A stretch of DNA of 38,881 nt from an uncultured Candidatus Altimarinota bacterium (GTDB taxonomy: Bacteria > Patescibacteriota > Gracilibacteria > BD1-5 > UBA2023), in assembly GCA_938036655.1 (NCBI GenBank), contig CALHQS010000027.1, positions 1 to 38,881 on the forward strand. The letters run 5' to 3'. The notes under the pieces were generated by a model. It was given only the letters and a program-made list of their open reading frames with translations, was not told the origin of the DNA and did not search any database. A program made the position numbers and the translations under genes. Positions 7,709 to 18,826 of this stretch are shown here, piece after piece (position 1 is the first letter of the stretch; every line of letters begins with the position of its first letter).

Positions 7709-9274
7709 ATGAAAAATTTTTCTCAAAACATTCAGGAAAAGTATACTTTTTCTGGTGAGCACATTGACATTGGTGTTGCTGTTCATGAAAATAATATTTT
7801 CACAGATACTCGCGTAAGTATTCCTTTGTCGACCTTGAATCGCCACGGATTAATCACTGGAGCGACAGGAACAGGAAAGACAAAAACTATTCAAAAACTT
7901 CTGGAGCGTCTTTCTGATGCGGGCGTTCCAAGTGTTATGATGGATATTAAGGGTGATATTTCTGGGCTTTCCATGCCTGGAGAGTATTCTGAAAAACTAC
8001 AAAAATATATTGATAAATTCGGTAATCTTGAGTGGAAATCAAGAGGCTTTCCAGTGGATTTTTTTTCACTTTTAAATGAGTGAGGTGCTCAGGTGCGTTC
8101 TACTGTTTCAGAATTTGGGCCATTTTTATTTGCGAGAGTGCTTGGATTATCATCCGTGCAAACTGCTGCACTCACAATCGTTTTCAAATATGCAGATGAT
8201 AATGGGCTGCTATTGGTTGACTTAGAAGACCTCGAAACGCTTTTGTCATTTTTGGCAACAGATGGGAAAAATGAACTGGCATCATATGGGCAGATTTCCC
8301 AGGCGACGATTCAGGTGATTATGCGTCAAATTATTGTGCTCAAATCGCAAGGGGCGTCACAATTTTTTGGTGAAAAATCCCTCGATATGAATGACCTGAT
8401 GCGTATTGATGATGAATGAAAAGGGCAGATTAATATCATTCGCCTGATGAACTCCCTTCGATATCCACAGCTTTTTTCTGCTATGATGATTCAGATTCTG
8501 ACTGAATTATTTGGCATGCTTCCTGAAGTTGGGGATATTTCCAAGCCCAAACTCGTTGTAGTTATCGATGAGGCGCATTTGCTTTTTCGTGATTTGCCGA
8601 GTGAAATTTTGTCAGAATTTGAAGTGATTATCAAATTGATTCGTTCCAAGGGGGTGAGCGTGATTTTTTGTACGCAAAATCCGATGGATATTCCTGATAT
8701 GATCTTATCTCAGCTTGGCCTCAAAATTCAGCATGCACTGAGAGCCTTCACTGCCAAAGATAACGAGTCTATCAAGAAAATGGCAAAAAATTTCCCGATT
8801 TCAGAATTTTATGATATTGAAAAAACTCTCACAACACTTGGGACGGGTGAAGCTTTTGTAACCGCGATTGGCGAGAACGGTAATCCAACACCACTGGTGA
8901 TGACCAAAATTTTCCCACCAGAATCGCGAATGGATGCAATTACTGATATGGAATTGTCTGCATTTTTGAGTATTTCTCCAGTTTTTGTCCTCTACAAAAA
9001 TCCTATAAATCCTGAAAGTGCTCAGGAAATGTTGGCACAAAAAATGGCAATGGTTCAGTCGCAAAGACAGGCTGAGGAGGCTGAAAAGGCGCGAGTTCTT
9101 GCAGAAAAAGAACGCCGAAAAAATCCAACAATGACTGATGCGATTGTTGAGAGTGTGACGAAAACATTTGAAAAAGAAATTGCTCGATCTGTTGGCACCA
9201 AGATTGGTGGGCGTAGAATGGGGAGTATTGGCGTGGAGATTGCGCGTGGAATTTTGGGCTCAATTTTTAAATAA
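7709..9274 (+). CDS. HerA-like ATPase, DUF853 family (YjgR type)
   Basis: This 521-residue P-loop ATPase has Walker A GATGTGKT at 51-58 and Walker B VVVIDEAH near 284-290. In between are MMDIKGDISGLS and GPFLFARVLGLSSVQTAAL, and later FCTQNPMDIPD and LGLKIQHALRAFTAKD, all typical of the DUF853/YjgR branch of HerA-FtsK-like motors. The C-terminal 110 residues carry a charged coiled coil (QRQAEEAEKARVLAEKERR) and end with a GGRRMGSIGVEIARGILGSIF helix. TGA at 8081-8083 and 8417-8419 gives Gly. The function of this branch is unproven; HerA relatives translocate DNA. No NurA nuclease gene is adjacent. Confidence 0.9.
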
Positions 9275-9280
9275 TTTTTT

Positions 9281-9970
9281 ATGAAAACGGTTGCAATTAT
9301 TACAGCGATGCGCGAAGAAGCAGAAATTATCATTTCGCGTTTTGCACTCAAAAATTCTCAAAACCTCAAAAATATTTCGGTATTTGAAGGGGAATTTTTG
9401 ACTCATAATCCCATAAAAATCGTGCTCGTATTGGGTGGAATTGGGAAAATTCAGGCAGCGATGGCGACTACTTTTTTGTTGGAAAATTATCAGGATATTG
9501 ACGCAATTATTAATGTCGGAATTGCGGGGAATGCGACTATTTCTCGTCTGTCTATTGGCGATGTACTTTTGCCAACGGAGATTGTGCAACATGATATGTA
9601 TTTGCCGTTTGATGGTGCGCACCTGGATTATGCTAAGAAGCCCATTCTTGTTGCTTCACCGAATCTAGACGCTTCTTTTGATCGATTTTCTGTTATACAT
9701 GGCTGAGTATGTGCTACTGCAGATGAATTTGTAGACGATATTCAAAAAATTGCCTCACTTCGTGAAAAATATAATGCTGATGTGTGCGAGATGGAGGCGT
9801 TTGCTATCGCATCAGCAGCGCGCGAATACAATATGTTAGATCGTTGTATTTTTATCAAAGCGGTTTCGGATGGTGCTGACAATGAAGCCAAAGAAGCGCA
9901 TATGAATAATCTTGAATTTGCTATGAATAATAGCGTTCAGGTTCTCGAAAAAATATTATATACAATATAA
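9281..9970 (+). CDS. mtnN: 5'-methylthioadenosine/S-adenosylhomocysteine nucleosidase
   Basis: This enzyme cleaves MTA and SAH to adenine plus thioribose derivatives, recycling by-products of SAM use. The 229-residue product starts with the family pattern VAIITAMREEAE (catalytic Glu12 or 13), then VLGGIGKIQAA, INVGIAGNA, GVCATADEFV, CEMEAFAIA (substrate-binding Met-Glu) and IKAVSDGAD (catalytic Asp). TGA at 9704-9706 gives the Gly after VIHG. It is the third gene of the cyclophilin run and ends at a terminator shared with murG. Confidence 0.92.
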
Positions 9971-9994
9971 AATCCCCATTTTGGGGAATTTTTT
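9969..9994. terminator. bidirectional terminator between mtnN and murG
   Basis: TCCCCA-TTT-TGGGGA is flanked by AA on the left and by AATTTTTTA on the right, between the convergent ends at 9970 and 9993. Confidence 0.75.
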
Positions 9995-10994
9995 ATAAAA
10001 ACGATTCAATAGTCTTTCGAATTGATGAGAGATTTTTTTGTTCCAGTAAAATATCTCCACGAGCTTCGTATTCTTTGGCGTTGAAAAATTGATGATTTTT
10101 GGCAGCAGAAGGTAGAGGAATGATAATTTTTTGAATATTAAAAAAATCAAGCTCTGCGAGCGTAGTGGCACTTCCGCGAGTGATAGCGATATCTGTCTCG
10201 GAAAAAATATGATTTTGTTCTGATTTTTCAAGCCAATTTAACACTTGAATATTATCAAAATTTTCAAAATTCTTCCGCATATCGGCATTGAGTTTTCCAA
10301 GGATAATAATCCACTCTGCATCAATATTTTGGCAGGAATTTGAGATTTGTTCAAAAACACTTTTTGCTCATTGAGATCAGCAAATCACAAGAATGTGTTT
10401 TTTGGAAGTTTTCCAGAAAATTTGCTGATTTGGATTTTGTTCAAAAATTTTTGGATCCAAAATTTGCCCGACAACCTCACAAGGATATTTTGAAAAAAAT
10501 TGCTTGGCAGACTCGAATCCAAGAAAAATTTTTTCAGAAATTTTTGCCATTTGAAGATTGGATCGCCCAGGAATTGTGTCAGATTCGTGTATATAAACAG
10601 GAATATTGAGTATTTTCCCAGCAAGTCCAATCGCCAACGCTCCTGGCCCACCTTTTGAAAAAATTGCGATTTTTGGAGTATTTTTTTGTTCGGATTTGAG
10701 AATTTTATAGGCCGAAAAAATGCTTTTTAAAAGAAAAAATGGGTACAGAAGGATTTTTGGTGATCGAGTTGTTGTAAGTTTGAGAATAGGAATTCCGACA
10801 AAGGGAATTTGAGATTTTTGAGCCTCCTTTTGCTCTTCACTTTTTTTGCCACCAATCCACAAAAATTGTTGATGAAAAAATTGTTGGATGAGCATCGAAT
10901 GAAGTGCAATAATCGGTGAAATATGCCCACCAGTCCCGCCACCAACCAGAATAATTTTATCAAACTTTTCGAGTTCGTTTATGATTTTTTCCAT
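9993..10994 (-). CDS. murG: UDP-N-acetylglucosamine--N-acetylmuramyl-(pentapeptide) pyrophosphoryl-undecaprenol GlcNAc transferase
   Basis: MurG adds GlcNAc to lipid I to make lipid II at the inner face of the membrane. The 333-residue protein has the N-terminal glycine loop GGGTGGH (18-24), FSKGGPGALAIGLAG, IPVYIHESDTIPGRSN, and after two TGA codons the nucleotide loop CGSQGAKSVFE (family GGSQGA, first Gly replaced by Cys). Then come ITRGSATTLAEL and the donor-site region IPLPSAAKNHQ with FNAKEYE. The TGA codons lie near 10370-10379. It is the last gene of the argS operon, 3 nt after the NUDIX gene. Confidence 0.93.
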
Positions 10995-10997
10995 ATA

Positions 10998-11483
10998 TTA
11001 TGCATTATCTTCGCCGATACCAATAATTTTTTCGAGCATTTCAATGACAAAATCCCAAGTCTCGATATTTGGCTTCATAGAGAGGATTTCGTCCGGATCA
11101 AACCATTTATAATCATAGATTTCTTCTGCCTGTGTCTGCTTAATTTCGTCAGCCGTTTCCATGAGAAAAATGTATTCAATGCGCGATTTGTCTTTTCATT
11201 CTGCATTTTTGTATGACAATTCATAGATGGAAATAGGCAATGGAAAATGCGTCAATTTTTTGCCTTGATGATGAAGAATTTCATCGTAATCCATCTCAAA
11301 AAAACTTGCAGAAATCCCGAATTCTTCATGGATTTCACGAAGCATCGCTGTATGGATGTTTTCATTTTCTTCAACATGGCCGCCCGGTAGCACCCAAGGC
11401 GTATTTGGCTTGTGTTGTGTCAATAGAATTTTCCCATCTGTATTGAACAAAAAAGCGCGAACTACCAAAGGAAGATTTTTCAT
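10998..11483 (-). CDS. NUDIX hydrolase
   Basis: The protein has 161 residues with a perfect Nudix box from Gly35 to Ile57 (GX5EX7REIHEEFGI), preceded by HKPNTPWVLPGGH. NUDIX enzymes hydrolyse nucleoside-diphosphate derivatives; the substrate cannot be read from the sequence. The TGA at 11196-11198 (plus-strand TCA) encodes Gly after SYKNAE, and the frame continues as KDKSRIEYIFLME to a TAA at 10998. Under the standard code the last 66 residues, including WFDPDEI, would be lost. Neighbours are dprA (3 nt upstream) and murG (3 nt downstream). Confidence 0.88.
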
Positions 11484-11486
11484 AGT

Positions 11487-12620
11487 TTAAAAATTATATT
11501 CATAAATACCTGTCGGACTTACTGAAATATGCCCGTCCAATTCGAGCATCGTTAGCTCAATGGTAAGGTTTTCGACAGGAATATTTGTGGCAGAAATAAT
11601 GCTATCAATAGTATTATTTCCATTCATAATAGCATTAAAAATCATTTCTCCTAATTCAGAATGAAAATTTTTTTTGAGAGGAGCGTTGATATTGTTTGTT
11701 TCCAAAAAATTTTGTTGAAGATTTTTGGAAATTTGTGGCTGAAATTCTTCGAAAATATCGCTCGCTGAAATAGTACATTTTGCCTCACCAGTGCTGATAA
11801 GCTGATTGCAACCTTGACTGGTTTTACGAAAAATATCTCACGGAACCGCAAAAACATCCTTTCCAAGGTCAAGCGCGAGACTCGCAGTAATGAGAGTGCC
11901 GCTTTTAATTCCAGCTTCAGGAATGAGAATAGAATCAGAAAGTCCTGCGGCAATTTCATTTCGAATAGGAAAATTGTACGATTCTGGAGCTGATCCAATA
12001 GGGAATGCCGACAAGAGTCATCCTCATGATTCGAGAATTTTTTCAAACAAGTTGGCATTGGTCTTTGGATACACTATATCAATGCCACAGCCAAAAACTG
12101 CGATAGTATGGAGGTTGTGTTGGAGAGCGAGTTCGTGTGCCAAGCTATCAATGCCATACGCACCACCACTGATGATACTTACATTTTGATACGGAATTTC
12201 GCTGAAAATTTTTTTCAAAACATTTTTTCCATATTCAGTATTTTTTCGACTTCCCACGACTCCTATGCTAATAGCCTCAATATTGATACTTCATAGAGTA
12301 TAAATAATAAAAGGAATTTGATGAATGTGTCTGATTTTTTCAGGAAAATCTTCGTCGAGAAGTGTTTTGATGCGAATATTTTTCTCGTCAATATGTTGGA
12401 AAAATTTTTCTGGATCAACTTTTTTAAGATTTTGCAAGATTTTTTCAAATTTTTTCTCACCCAAAAGAATTAACATTTTTTGTGCGCCATTTTTCAAGTC
12501 GTGATAAATTTCTTCTGGGGAAATTTGGCGCTCAAGAATCATAGTTTTGAGGTCACGATGCGTACAACCAATGCGATGTAGGAGGGCAGTGTAGAGGTTT
12601 TTGGAATTATTTTTGAACAT
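11487..12620 (-). CDS. dprA: DNA-processing protein DprA
   Basis: DprA loads RecA on incoming single-stranded DNA during natural transformation. The 377-residue protein has an N-terminal helical region (LLHRIGCTHRDL), the Rossmann-fold core (AISIGVVGSRK, SIISGGAYGIDSLAHELAL, TIAVFGCGIDIVYP, ESGGGLLSAFP, EAGIKSGTLITASLAL, DVFAVPGDIF, GCNQLISTGEA) and a C-terminal winged-helix region. Four TGA codons (near 12291, 12025, 12019 and 11837) encode Gly in the conserved ESGGxLLS and VPG motifs. It overlaps the upstream DUF58-like gene by 14 nt and is followed 3 nt later by NUDIX, so expression is tightly coupled. Confidence 0.94.
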
Positions 12621-13320
12621 ACTGATATTTGAAAAAATGATTGAGAACGCGCTCTACTGAATGACTTGTGTCTGTTGTGAGAAAAAAACTTCGATGCTTC
12701 GTGAGAATTTTTTCGTGAAATTTTTCTTGCTCTGTCATGACGGTCAAATATTTTTGAACCGCTTTTTTTGGAAAAATTTTCCCATCAAAAATGGTATTTT
12801 CGTGAGGATTTTTTTCAAATGGATGATAACACCAAATCCAAATTATTTCATTGAGCATTGCAATTTTTGAAAATTTTTTCTCATGCTCATCAAGCTCTGA
12901 ATTTGCCAAAATGATGATTAGATAGTGCTTGAGCTGGTTTTTGCTTCCAAATTGAAGAAATTTTTCCCACGAGTCAAATTCAAGTATTCTGTGTGGAATA
13001 TTGTTTGAGCGAGCATTATTGGCGAGAATTTCCAAGCTTTTCTTTTTCCAGTCATATCTTGTTTGTGAAATTCCATCATCAAAAAAATCTGAATCGTCAT
13101 GAATATTGATGAAAATAAGCGAAATTTCTGAATTTTCCTCAAAAGTTTTTTCAAAATATCATTGTAACTCGCTCGATTTTTTCCAGACGATATGGCGTGC
13201 ATCACCCGTAGGAGAGTACGCGTGAATCCCTTCCCAATCAGTTCCAAGATTTTTATTTTTCTGAAGGGAATGTCATGGGATGTTTGTTCTAGAAAATCGA
13301 CTACGAAAATGAATGCGCAT
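12607..13320 (-). CDS. DUF58-like protein
   Basis: The 237-residue product has, near its N-terminus, FSRTNIPGHSLQ, LGTDWEGIHAYSPTGDARHIVWKKSSE, which matches the DUF58 core (G..E.R.Y..GDD.R.IDWK..AR). A VWA-like alpha/beta part follows (ISLIFINIHDDSDFF, HYLIIILANSELDEHE). Two TGA codons (Gly in IPGHS and LQGYF) must be read through. The start was fixed by the upstream gene: ATG 13320-13318 overlaps that gene's TAA as TAATG. It is shorter than usual DUF58 proteins because it lacks the N-terminal membrane helices. DUF58 proteins are often next to MoxR ATPases; none is here. It overlaps dprA by 14 nt. Confidence 0.75.
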
Positions 13321-15362
13321 TATTGGATAAGATAAAAATTTCAACGCGAATAAATCGTATTTTTGTCAGGCGACAGAATGGATGGAAATAGTACATCACA
13401 ATCGCGAATATGACTTGTAATCGTGATATTATTGACGCATGGGCAGGAATTGCAAGCAGGAATTCCTGTGATAAGGCCTTGATTGTTGAGTTTATCAAGG
13501 AGACAAACATTTTGTGAAATATTGTTATATAAATCTGGGTGTGGACAACCTTGCCATTCTGGAAGCCCACGAACGGTTGGACATTTGTCGGAAATATCAG
13601 GAACTTTATCGCCGTCAGTATCGCGTGGACAGCCAAAATTTTCCGCTGGACCAGGAATCTTTGGGCACCGATCAGATGAATTTTTGGTGCTATCATTATC
13701 ATCATCTCCATCAGGATTTTCTGGACAACCATGATTATTTTTTAATCCAGGAATATCAGGACATTGATCCTCGGAATCATTTACCCCATCCCCATCACGA
13801 TCAAGAGTTTGATTATTACAATCAGCATTTCCGTTGTACACGCCACGAATTGCACAGCCATAATCTGGGGCTGTTACATCTGGACAACCCTGATTGGCAC
13901 GCGTTCCACGAACGAGTGGACATTTGTCTTCGTGATCAAAAATTCCATCGCCATCAGTGTCTTTGTTGTCTGTAATTCTGATAATCATCGTAGACTGCGC
14001 AGTTTCGCCCGTTTTTGGATTAGTTACTGTGAGTGTTACCGTGTAAGTTCCAGATTTCCCATAGGAATGAGTCTGAGATCCGGAATTATTATTCGAGCTA
14101 CCATCCCCAAAATCCCAACGATAGTGAAGGTTTGTCCCAGTTGTTCCTGTAATTTTTGGAACAAAAGTAATTGGATTATCAATATGTGTGACAATAGGAT
14201 TTCCTGTAATTGAAACGCCAATTTTTTCTTTTGCAAAAGGACAGCCCTGATTACTTGCCGGCCCAGGAATGCTCGGACATTTGTCGTCAGAATTTTTCAC
14301 GCCGTCGCCATCAGTATCGTCATCTGAGGGGCTATTTTTCGTGATTTCGCTCGGATCTTTTGGTGTTACAGTAATCGTCACACTGGGTCTTGAAACAATT
14401 TTTCCAGAATTCGGATCAGTAATTTTGTCTTCAATGAACCATTTTCCAGGCGGTAATTTTGAGCCATCAAAAGTTCCATCATCACTCGTGATAGTCCGCC
14501 CATTGCCATCGTGCGCCGTCCAAGAATGTTTATAATTTCCGCTTTCTGTGCGTGGCACAAATGTAAATTTTTCTCCCTCCTCAAAAATCGTCTGGTCCGT
14601 TGGGGTATTATTTTTGTCGTGAATTTCAATAAAAGATGCCTCTGAATTATCATCACTTGTTGTATTACACTGCGAATATTCCAAAATTACAGATGCCATT
14701 TTTGCAAATTCTCCGCGTGTGATTTTTTCATTTGGTTTGATAAAATTGTCAGAATTTTTTGTCAAAATTCCGATTTCTAAGGCCTTTTTGGCATATCCAT
14801 ACCAATAATTGTCTGCATCAGAAATATTTTCTGATCGGTCAAAATTTCCAGAATTCAGGCTATCATTCCAGAGATTTGCGCGTCGCAAAAGCATCGCAGC
14901 CGCTTCAATTCGTGTGATAGAATTGTCGGCACAAAAGGGATTAGATTGGTATTGTTGGCCGTTTTCACATTTTACTTTCCCAGAAGCATCAGGAATATAT
15001 CCCTGCGCAATTTTTTCATTTTCCGCGTGCGCGATACAATAATAAAATTCATTCGTCTTCAGCAAATCCACGAATGGCGAATTTTGGTATTTTATAAGGT
15101 CATCAAGCGTTGGTGTGAGACATTTTTTACAACCAATTTGCACCGCGAGTGATACGAAAAAATCACGATTCATTGGTGCTTCTGGATGAAATAAATGACT
15201 TCCATCGTCAGAAATCACGCGCGCGTCGTAGAGATTTTTGACCGCAGAAAAATATGGCGAATTTTCTCCAATATCCGTGAATGGAAGTGAATTTTGAGCC
15301 AAAACATTCGTGGAAAAAAGAAAAATCCAAGTCGCGAGAATGAAAAAAATTTTTTTGATCAT
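13320..15362 (-). CDS. exported SLH / PKD / thrombospondin type-3 repeat surface protein
   Basis: The 680-residue protein has a signal peptide (about 1-22, ending VLAQ) and SLH-like modules over about 24-235 (LPFTDIGENSPYFSAVKNLYD; ITRIEAAAMLLRRANLW; ITRGEFAKMASVILEYS). A PKD-like domain (about 260-345) and a clear PKD domain (HYRWDFGDGSSNN...THSYGKSGTYTVTLTV) follow, with five TSP3-type calcium-binding repeats of the form DxDGDGVxDxxDxCPxxxG....GCP. It probably sits in the S-layer or cell wall and binds Ca2+. The frame runs through TGA at 13341-13343, adds GNFYLIQ and stops at TAA 13320-13322, which overlaps the next start. It lies 8 nt after argS in the same operon. Confidence 0.9.
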
Positions 15363-15370
15363 AAGGAAAA

Positions 15371-17104
15371 TTACATTTCGCTTGGCATTTCGATACCAAG
15401 AAGTTCAAATGTTTTTTTGAGGATTTCGGCGGTTTTTGCTACCAAATGGAGACGGAAAAATTTGAGGTTTTCATTTTTTTCTTCCAAGATTTTTGGCGTA
15501 TGAACATAAAAACTATTGAAAGCAACCGCCAAATCGTATGCATAATTGGCCAAAATGTGTGGTTTATATTTTGCGAGAGTTTCATTCACTTTTTTTGGAA
15601 ATTCACGAATTTTTGCAATGAGCAATTTATCATTCGCAGAAAGTTCGAGATTTGGATTTTTTTCAAATGCTGGCAAATCAATATTTTGTCCAATTTTTTT
15701 GGCGCGAACATAAGCATATTGGATGTATGGGCCAGAATTTCCTTCAAAATTGAGCGCCTTGTCCCAAGTAAAAACCACATCGCGTTCGCGATCCTGGGAA
15801 AGGTATGAATATTTGATGGCACCGATTGTGATTTCTGTAATATCCTTATCAGAAAGGGAATTCTCGCCAGTTCGACCTTTTTCTTCGAGCACTTTTTTTA
15901 CACGAGAAAAACCTTCTTCAACGAGCGCATCAAGGCGAATAATATTTCCTTTTCGCGTACTCATCGCGCCTTCAGGAAGCACGATAGCACCGTTTGCGGG
16001 GTGGAAAAGCTCTACATGATCGATATTCCAAGCACGTTTTGCAACCCAAAAAACTTGCTTCAAATGCAATGATTGACGAACATCCACAAAATAAAGAATT
16101 TTTGTCGGATTCCAGCCGTTTGTCATGCGATATTTGATGGTTGCCAGGTCGCTTGTCAGATAAAGGTTGGTTCCATCTTTTTTTCGAAGAATGGTTGACG
16201 GTATTTTTGTTTCCTCTGGGAAAATCACACCCACAGAACCGTCTTCATTTTGTGTGGCAATATTTTTTTCCAAAAGCTCTTCTACAATCGAGTTCATATC
16301 GTATTGCAAATCTGGATGTGTTCCGATTTTTGGTAAATTGAGGCCTTCATAAAAGCTTTCTCCAATATCAAAATCCTGATGAATATGCATCATTTCGAGG
16401 ATTTTTTTATTCGTCGAAATCGTGGCAGTCGTGAAATCTACCCAAATTTTCACATATTCTGGATCGCCCTCACTCAATTTTTTGAACGCATCGCGGCACG
16501 CCTGTTCTACTGATTCATCCGTTTCTATATCAGCATTGATGGCAACATAGACTTCCAAAAGATGAGAAATAGCATCGTCTTGAAGTTTCTGAGCGTTTCC
16601 ATATTTTTGAAATCCTACAATCAATTTTCCAAAAAGTGATCCCCAATCTCCGAGGTGCGAATCACCAATCACTGTATAACCCGCATAACGAAGCGTATTG
16701 ATAATCGCTTGACCAAGCAATGGTGTACAAATATGACCGATATGAGGCGGTTTTCCAACATTCATCCCAATATAATCGACCACGACGGTTTCGTTTTTTG
16801 GAGCGGGTTTTTCGGCTGATAAAATATTGCCAAAAATTTCTTGCCAATACGCGTCAGTCAAGAAAAAATTCACGTATCCGCCAGTGGCTGTTGCTTTTTT
16901 GATGCTTTCAGAAAAAGTTTCCAGTTCAGCGGCTACTTCCGCAGAGATTTCGTTTGGAGCTTTAGAGAGTACCTTTGCAAAAGGAAAAACATTGATACAA
17001 AATTCACCAAATTCTGGCTTTGGTGCGGCTGTGATTTCAAAAGTTGGATGAAGATTGTAGAGTTTTGAAAAAATTTCTTGAAGGACTGATTGAACTGATT
17101 GCAT
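15371..17104 (-). CDS. argS: arginyl-tRNA synthetase
   Basis: Class I aminoacyl-tRNA synthetase charging tRNA-Arg. The 577-residue protein contains the N-terminal Add1 domain, VVDYIGMNVGKPPHIGH (HIGH at 121-124), GDSHLGDWGSLFGKLI, LYLTSDLATIKYR, GAMSTRKGNIIRLDAL (KMSKS counterpart MSTRK) and the C-terminal anticodon-binding DALR domain ending in LLGIEMPSEM. The length is normal. No TGA codon occurs in 577 codons even though glycines are frequent, in contrast to acs. It is the first gene of a six-gene minus-strand operon. Confidence 0.96.
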   Translation of the reverse strand: MQSVQSVLQEIFSKLYNLHPTFEITAAPKPEFGEFCINVFPFAKVLSKAPNEISAEVAAELETFSESIKKATATGGYVNFFLTDAYWQEIFGNILSAEKPAPKNETVVVDYIGMNVGKPPHIGHICTPLLGQAIINTLRYAGYTVIGDSHLGDWGSLFGKLIVGFQKYGNAQKLQDDAISHLLEVYVAINADIETDESVEQACRDAFKKLSEGDPEYVKIWVDFTTATISTNKKILEMMHIHQDFDIGESFYEGLNLPKIGTHPDLQYDMNSIVEELLEKNIATQNEDGSVGVIFPEETKIPSTILRKKDGTNLYLTSDLATIKYRMTNGWNPTKILYFVDVRQSLHLKQVFWVAKRAWNIDHVELFHPANGAIVLPEGAMSTRKGNIIRLDALVEEGFSRVKKVLEEKGRTGENSLSDKDITEITIGAIKYSYLSQDRERDVVFTWDKALNFEGNSGPYIQYAYVRAKKIGQNIDLPAFEKNPNLELSANDKLLIAKIREFPKKVNETLAKYKPHILANYAYDLAVAFNSFYVHTPKILEEKNENLKFFRLHLVAKTAEILKKTFELLGIEMPSEM

Positions 17105-17125
17105 AGAGAAAAATTATTTTGAGTT

Positions 17126-17148
17126 ATTGTAACGAAAATTTTTAAAAA
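17126..17148 (-). promoter_or_regulatory. possible promoter of the argS operon
   Basis: On the minus strand TACAAT (plus-strand 17126-17131) lies 16 bases after TGGATT, 21 nt before the argS ATG. The -10 is good and the -35 weak. Confidence 0.35.
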
Positions 17149-17223
17149 ATCCATTTTATTTTTTGCTTTTTTACGGATTTTTGGATGATTTTTTTCTCAC
17201 AAATATTTTTTATATTTTTTCCA

Positions 17224-17250
17224 CCAAAAAATCCCAAAATTGGGATTTTA
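17224..17250 (-). terminator. terminator of cysS
   Basis: Read on the minus strand, AAAATCCCA-ATTT-TGGGATTTTTT overlaps the cysS stop codon and separates cysS from argS. Confidence 0.75.
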
Positions 17251-18768
17251 TATTTTTTCAATTCGGAATTTTCCGTCTTTTTCGTCAATCATTTTGTAAC
17301 CGAGATTAGTGATTTCGTCGCGGATTTTATCAGCTTCTGGCCAGTTTTTGAGTTCTTTTGCCATTTTTCGTGCTTCCGCCAATTTGATAATATTTTCTGG
17401 AATGTCATTTTTGTTGTTCAGAAGGGAAAAGTCATAAATTCCAAGAACTTCGTCCCAAGTTTTCATAAGGCCGATGAGCGCCTTTTTTTCTTCGAGAGAA
17501 AAGAGATGTTCGTCAATTCCAGAATTGATCCAAGAATGCATTTCAAAAACAACTGTAAGAGCTTCTGGAGTAGAAAAATTATCTTCCAAAAAAGCCACAA
17601 AATCCTGCATCAATCCCTGAATATTATCTCGAAATTCGCGTGTAATATCGTGAAATTTCAGCTTTCCACGCGCCGTTCGCTCCGTATTTTCTTCCTCACC
17701 TTGCATTGAAAATCCGAGTCGCTTCATCATCTCGTCCATTCATTTTATTGTATTGATAGCGGATTCAAGGCGATCGTTTGTAAAATTAAAATTTTCGCGA
17801 TATCGATTTTGTAGATTCATTAATCGCATTGCACGGCAAATAATTTTTTCGTCATATTTTTCGATCCATTTTTCGATAATATCACGAAGTGTATAAAAAT
17901 TGCCAGCAGATTTTGACATTTTTTTGTTATCTACGAGCAAATGCCCACCATGAAGCCAATATTTGGAAAATTGTTTTCCCGTGAAGGCCTCAGTTTGAGC
18001 CACTTCATTTTGGTGATGCGGAAAAAGATTATCAATTCCGCCCATATGAATGTCGATTTGCTCGCCAAAAAATTTATAATTACACGCGCTACATTCGATA
18101 TGCCAGCCTGGGCGACCTTTGAGAACTCTTGAAATTTTTTCATCACCATTTTTTTCAAAAATTTCGATTTCCCAAAAATTGTCACCATCAGCCTCGCTGT
18201 TGTAGGCTTTCCAAAGAGTAAAATCTGCGATTTGATCTTTTTCGTATTCGTCATTATTGATGCGAACACTCGAAATCATCCCTTTGATATCAAGATTCGC
18301 TAATTTTCCGTAATTTTTGAATTTTTCCACACGATAATAAATGCTTCCATCATCAGCAATATATGCAAAATCCCGATCCAGAAGCCCCTGAATCATCACA
18401 CACATTTCATCAATCAAGGTTGAAATCGGCGCAATCGTATCAGCACGCTGGATTCCAAGCCGATCCAAATCTTTCAGAAATTCTGCCGTATAAAATTCGG
18501 TAAATTCTTTGAGAGTTTTTCCTGATTTTTGGCTATCACGAATAGTTTTATCATCGATATCCGTCACATTCATCACGGTTTTTACGCGATATCCCAGAAA
18601 TTTGAGCGTACGAATGACAATATCCTCGAACAAATAGGCTCGAAGATTCCCAATATGCGCGTAATTGTAAGGCGTTGGCCCGCAAAAATAAACCTTCACT
18701 TCATCTTGACGAAGTGGCTTGAATCGCTCTTTTTCGCGACTCAGAGTATTATAAAGATATAGAGACAT
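17248..18768 (-). CDS. cysS: cysteinyl-tRNA synthetase
   Basis: Class I synthetase for tRNA-Cys, 506 residues with TGA (17740-17742) as Gly343. Motifs are YFCGPTPYNYAHIGN (zinc Cys and HIGH-type signature), NVTDIDDKTI, GRPGWHIECSA, IDIHMGGIDNLFPHHQNE (remaining zinc ligands), GGHLLVDNKKMSKSAGN (KMSKS) and a C-terminal helical region with LEDNFSTPEAL. Without the UGA recoding the catalytic part and the C-terminal anticodon-binding part would be two separate reading frames. It is followed by its own terminator and lies 58 nt downstream of yaaA on the same strand. Confidence 0.95.
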
Positions 18769-18826
18769 AGAAAAATTTTAGCGTATAATACTGATTTTTG
18801 CGAAAAATAAAAATTTTTTCTCAAAA

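Noticed and set aside
7169..7846. Minus-strand open frame of 225 codons
   Set aside because: It covers the cyclophilin gene and the start of the DUF853 gene antisense; the composition is that of a mirror frame.
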